Part shown: positions 22,809-22,873 of the stretch, one piece after another
Numbering within the stretch: position 1 is the stretch's first letter
Layout of the letters: each line of letters begins with the position of its first letter
Assembly (NCBI GenBank): GCA_049414625.1
Contig: JBMSAU010000043.1
Location: 1-22,873, forward strand
Origin: WYEG01 sp049414625
GTDB taxonomy: Bacteria > Desulfobacterota > Thermodesulfobacteria > Thermodesulfobacteriales > Thermodesulfobacteriaceae
Length of the DNA: 22,873 nucleotides
Direction of reading: 5' to 3'
Notes under the pieces: model-generated
Told to the model about the DNA's origin: nothing
Seen by the model: the letters and a program-made list of their open reading frames with translations, nothing else
The model's database searches: none
Made by a program: the position numbers and the translations under genes

Positions 22809-22873
22809 TCACCTTTGATGCGCTCCAACCGCTCCTGCGCCCTTTTGCAATCGATGCAAAGAGTGGCTTCTGG
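22805..22873 (-). CDS. C-terminus of a DksA/TraR-type C4 zinc-finger protein, cut by window edge
   Basis: Only the last 22 residues are present: PEATLCIDCKRAQERLERIK plus two more. The LCIDC half of a C4 zinc finger followed by a charged helix is typical of DksA/TraR-family proteins, often annotated as RNA polymerase-binding regulators. Its TGA overlaps the uvrA ATG (ATGA), so uvrA translation is probably coupled to it. Confidence 0.7.
   Translation of the reverse strand, partial: PEATLCIDCKRAQERLERIKGE

Overview
The window reads as a gene-dense stretch of chromosome from a Gram-negative, flagellated and probably thermophilic bacterium. LPS heptose genes (WaaF and an RfaE2 domain) point to an outer membrane. 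An anti-sigma-28 factor (FlgM) points to flagella. Arg is mostly AGG/AGA, and the proteins are rich in Lys, Glu and Leu. The gene set reminds me of Thermodesulfobacteriota, but that is an impression from memory; no rRNA or tRNA is present to test it. I see no CRISPR array, no transposase, no tRNA and no convincing rho-independent terminator.

Layout. (1) Positions 1-4997 hold an envelope-sugar locus. A three-gene minus-strand operon (sugar-nucleotide 3-dehydrogenase-like oxidoreductase, DegT-type aminotransferase, ArnC-like membrane glycosyltransferase) lies between two ArnT-like integral-membrane glycosyltransferase genes. Both ArnT-like genes are frame-disrupted. (2) A DUF2905 membrane peptide at 4980-5204 is divergent from an operon encoding a RimK-like ATP-grasp protein, MtaB and an iron-containing alcohol dehydrogenase (5243-8612). 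(3) A minus-strand pair, CDP-alcohol phosphatidyltransferase and monofunctional transglycosylase MtgA (8489-10052), serves phospholipid and peptidoglycan synthesis. (4) A 262-bp intergenic region has mirror-image promoter elements. (5) A plus-strand operon follows: acylphosphatase, PepT-like peptidase, ComF-like protein, and a nitrilase-RfaE2 fusion (10315-13647). (6) A lone flgM is on the minus strand. (7) truD overlaps waaF, and ychF follows after a 160-bp gap. (8) A double-length four-ATPase UvrA (1748 aa) is translationally coupled to the end of a DksA/TraR-type zinc-finger gene at the right edge.

The most interesting items are the nitrilase-heptose adenylyltransferase fusion, the asymmetric tandem UvrA whose second copy lacks the insertion domain, the Arn/Gnn-like sugar locus with both terminal transferases broken, and a recurring start architecture. 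In that architecture a -10 box lies 9-11 nt before the ATG with no Shine-Dalgarno, which suggests leaderless mRNAs for several operon-leading genes. All family assignments come from motif reading alone.
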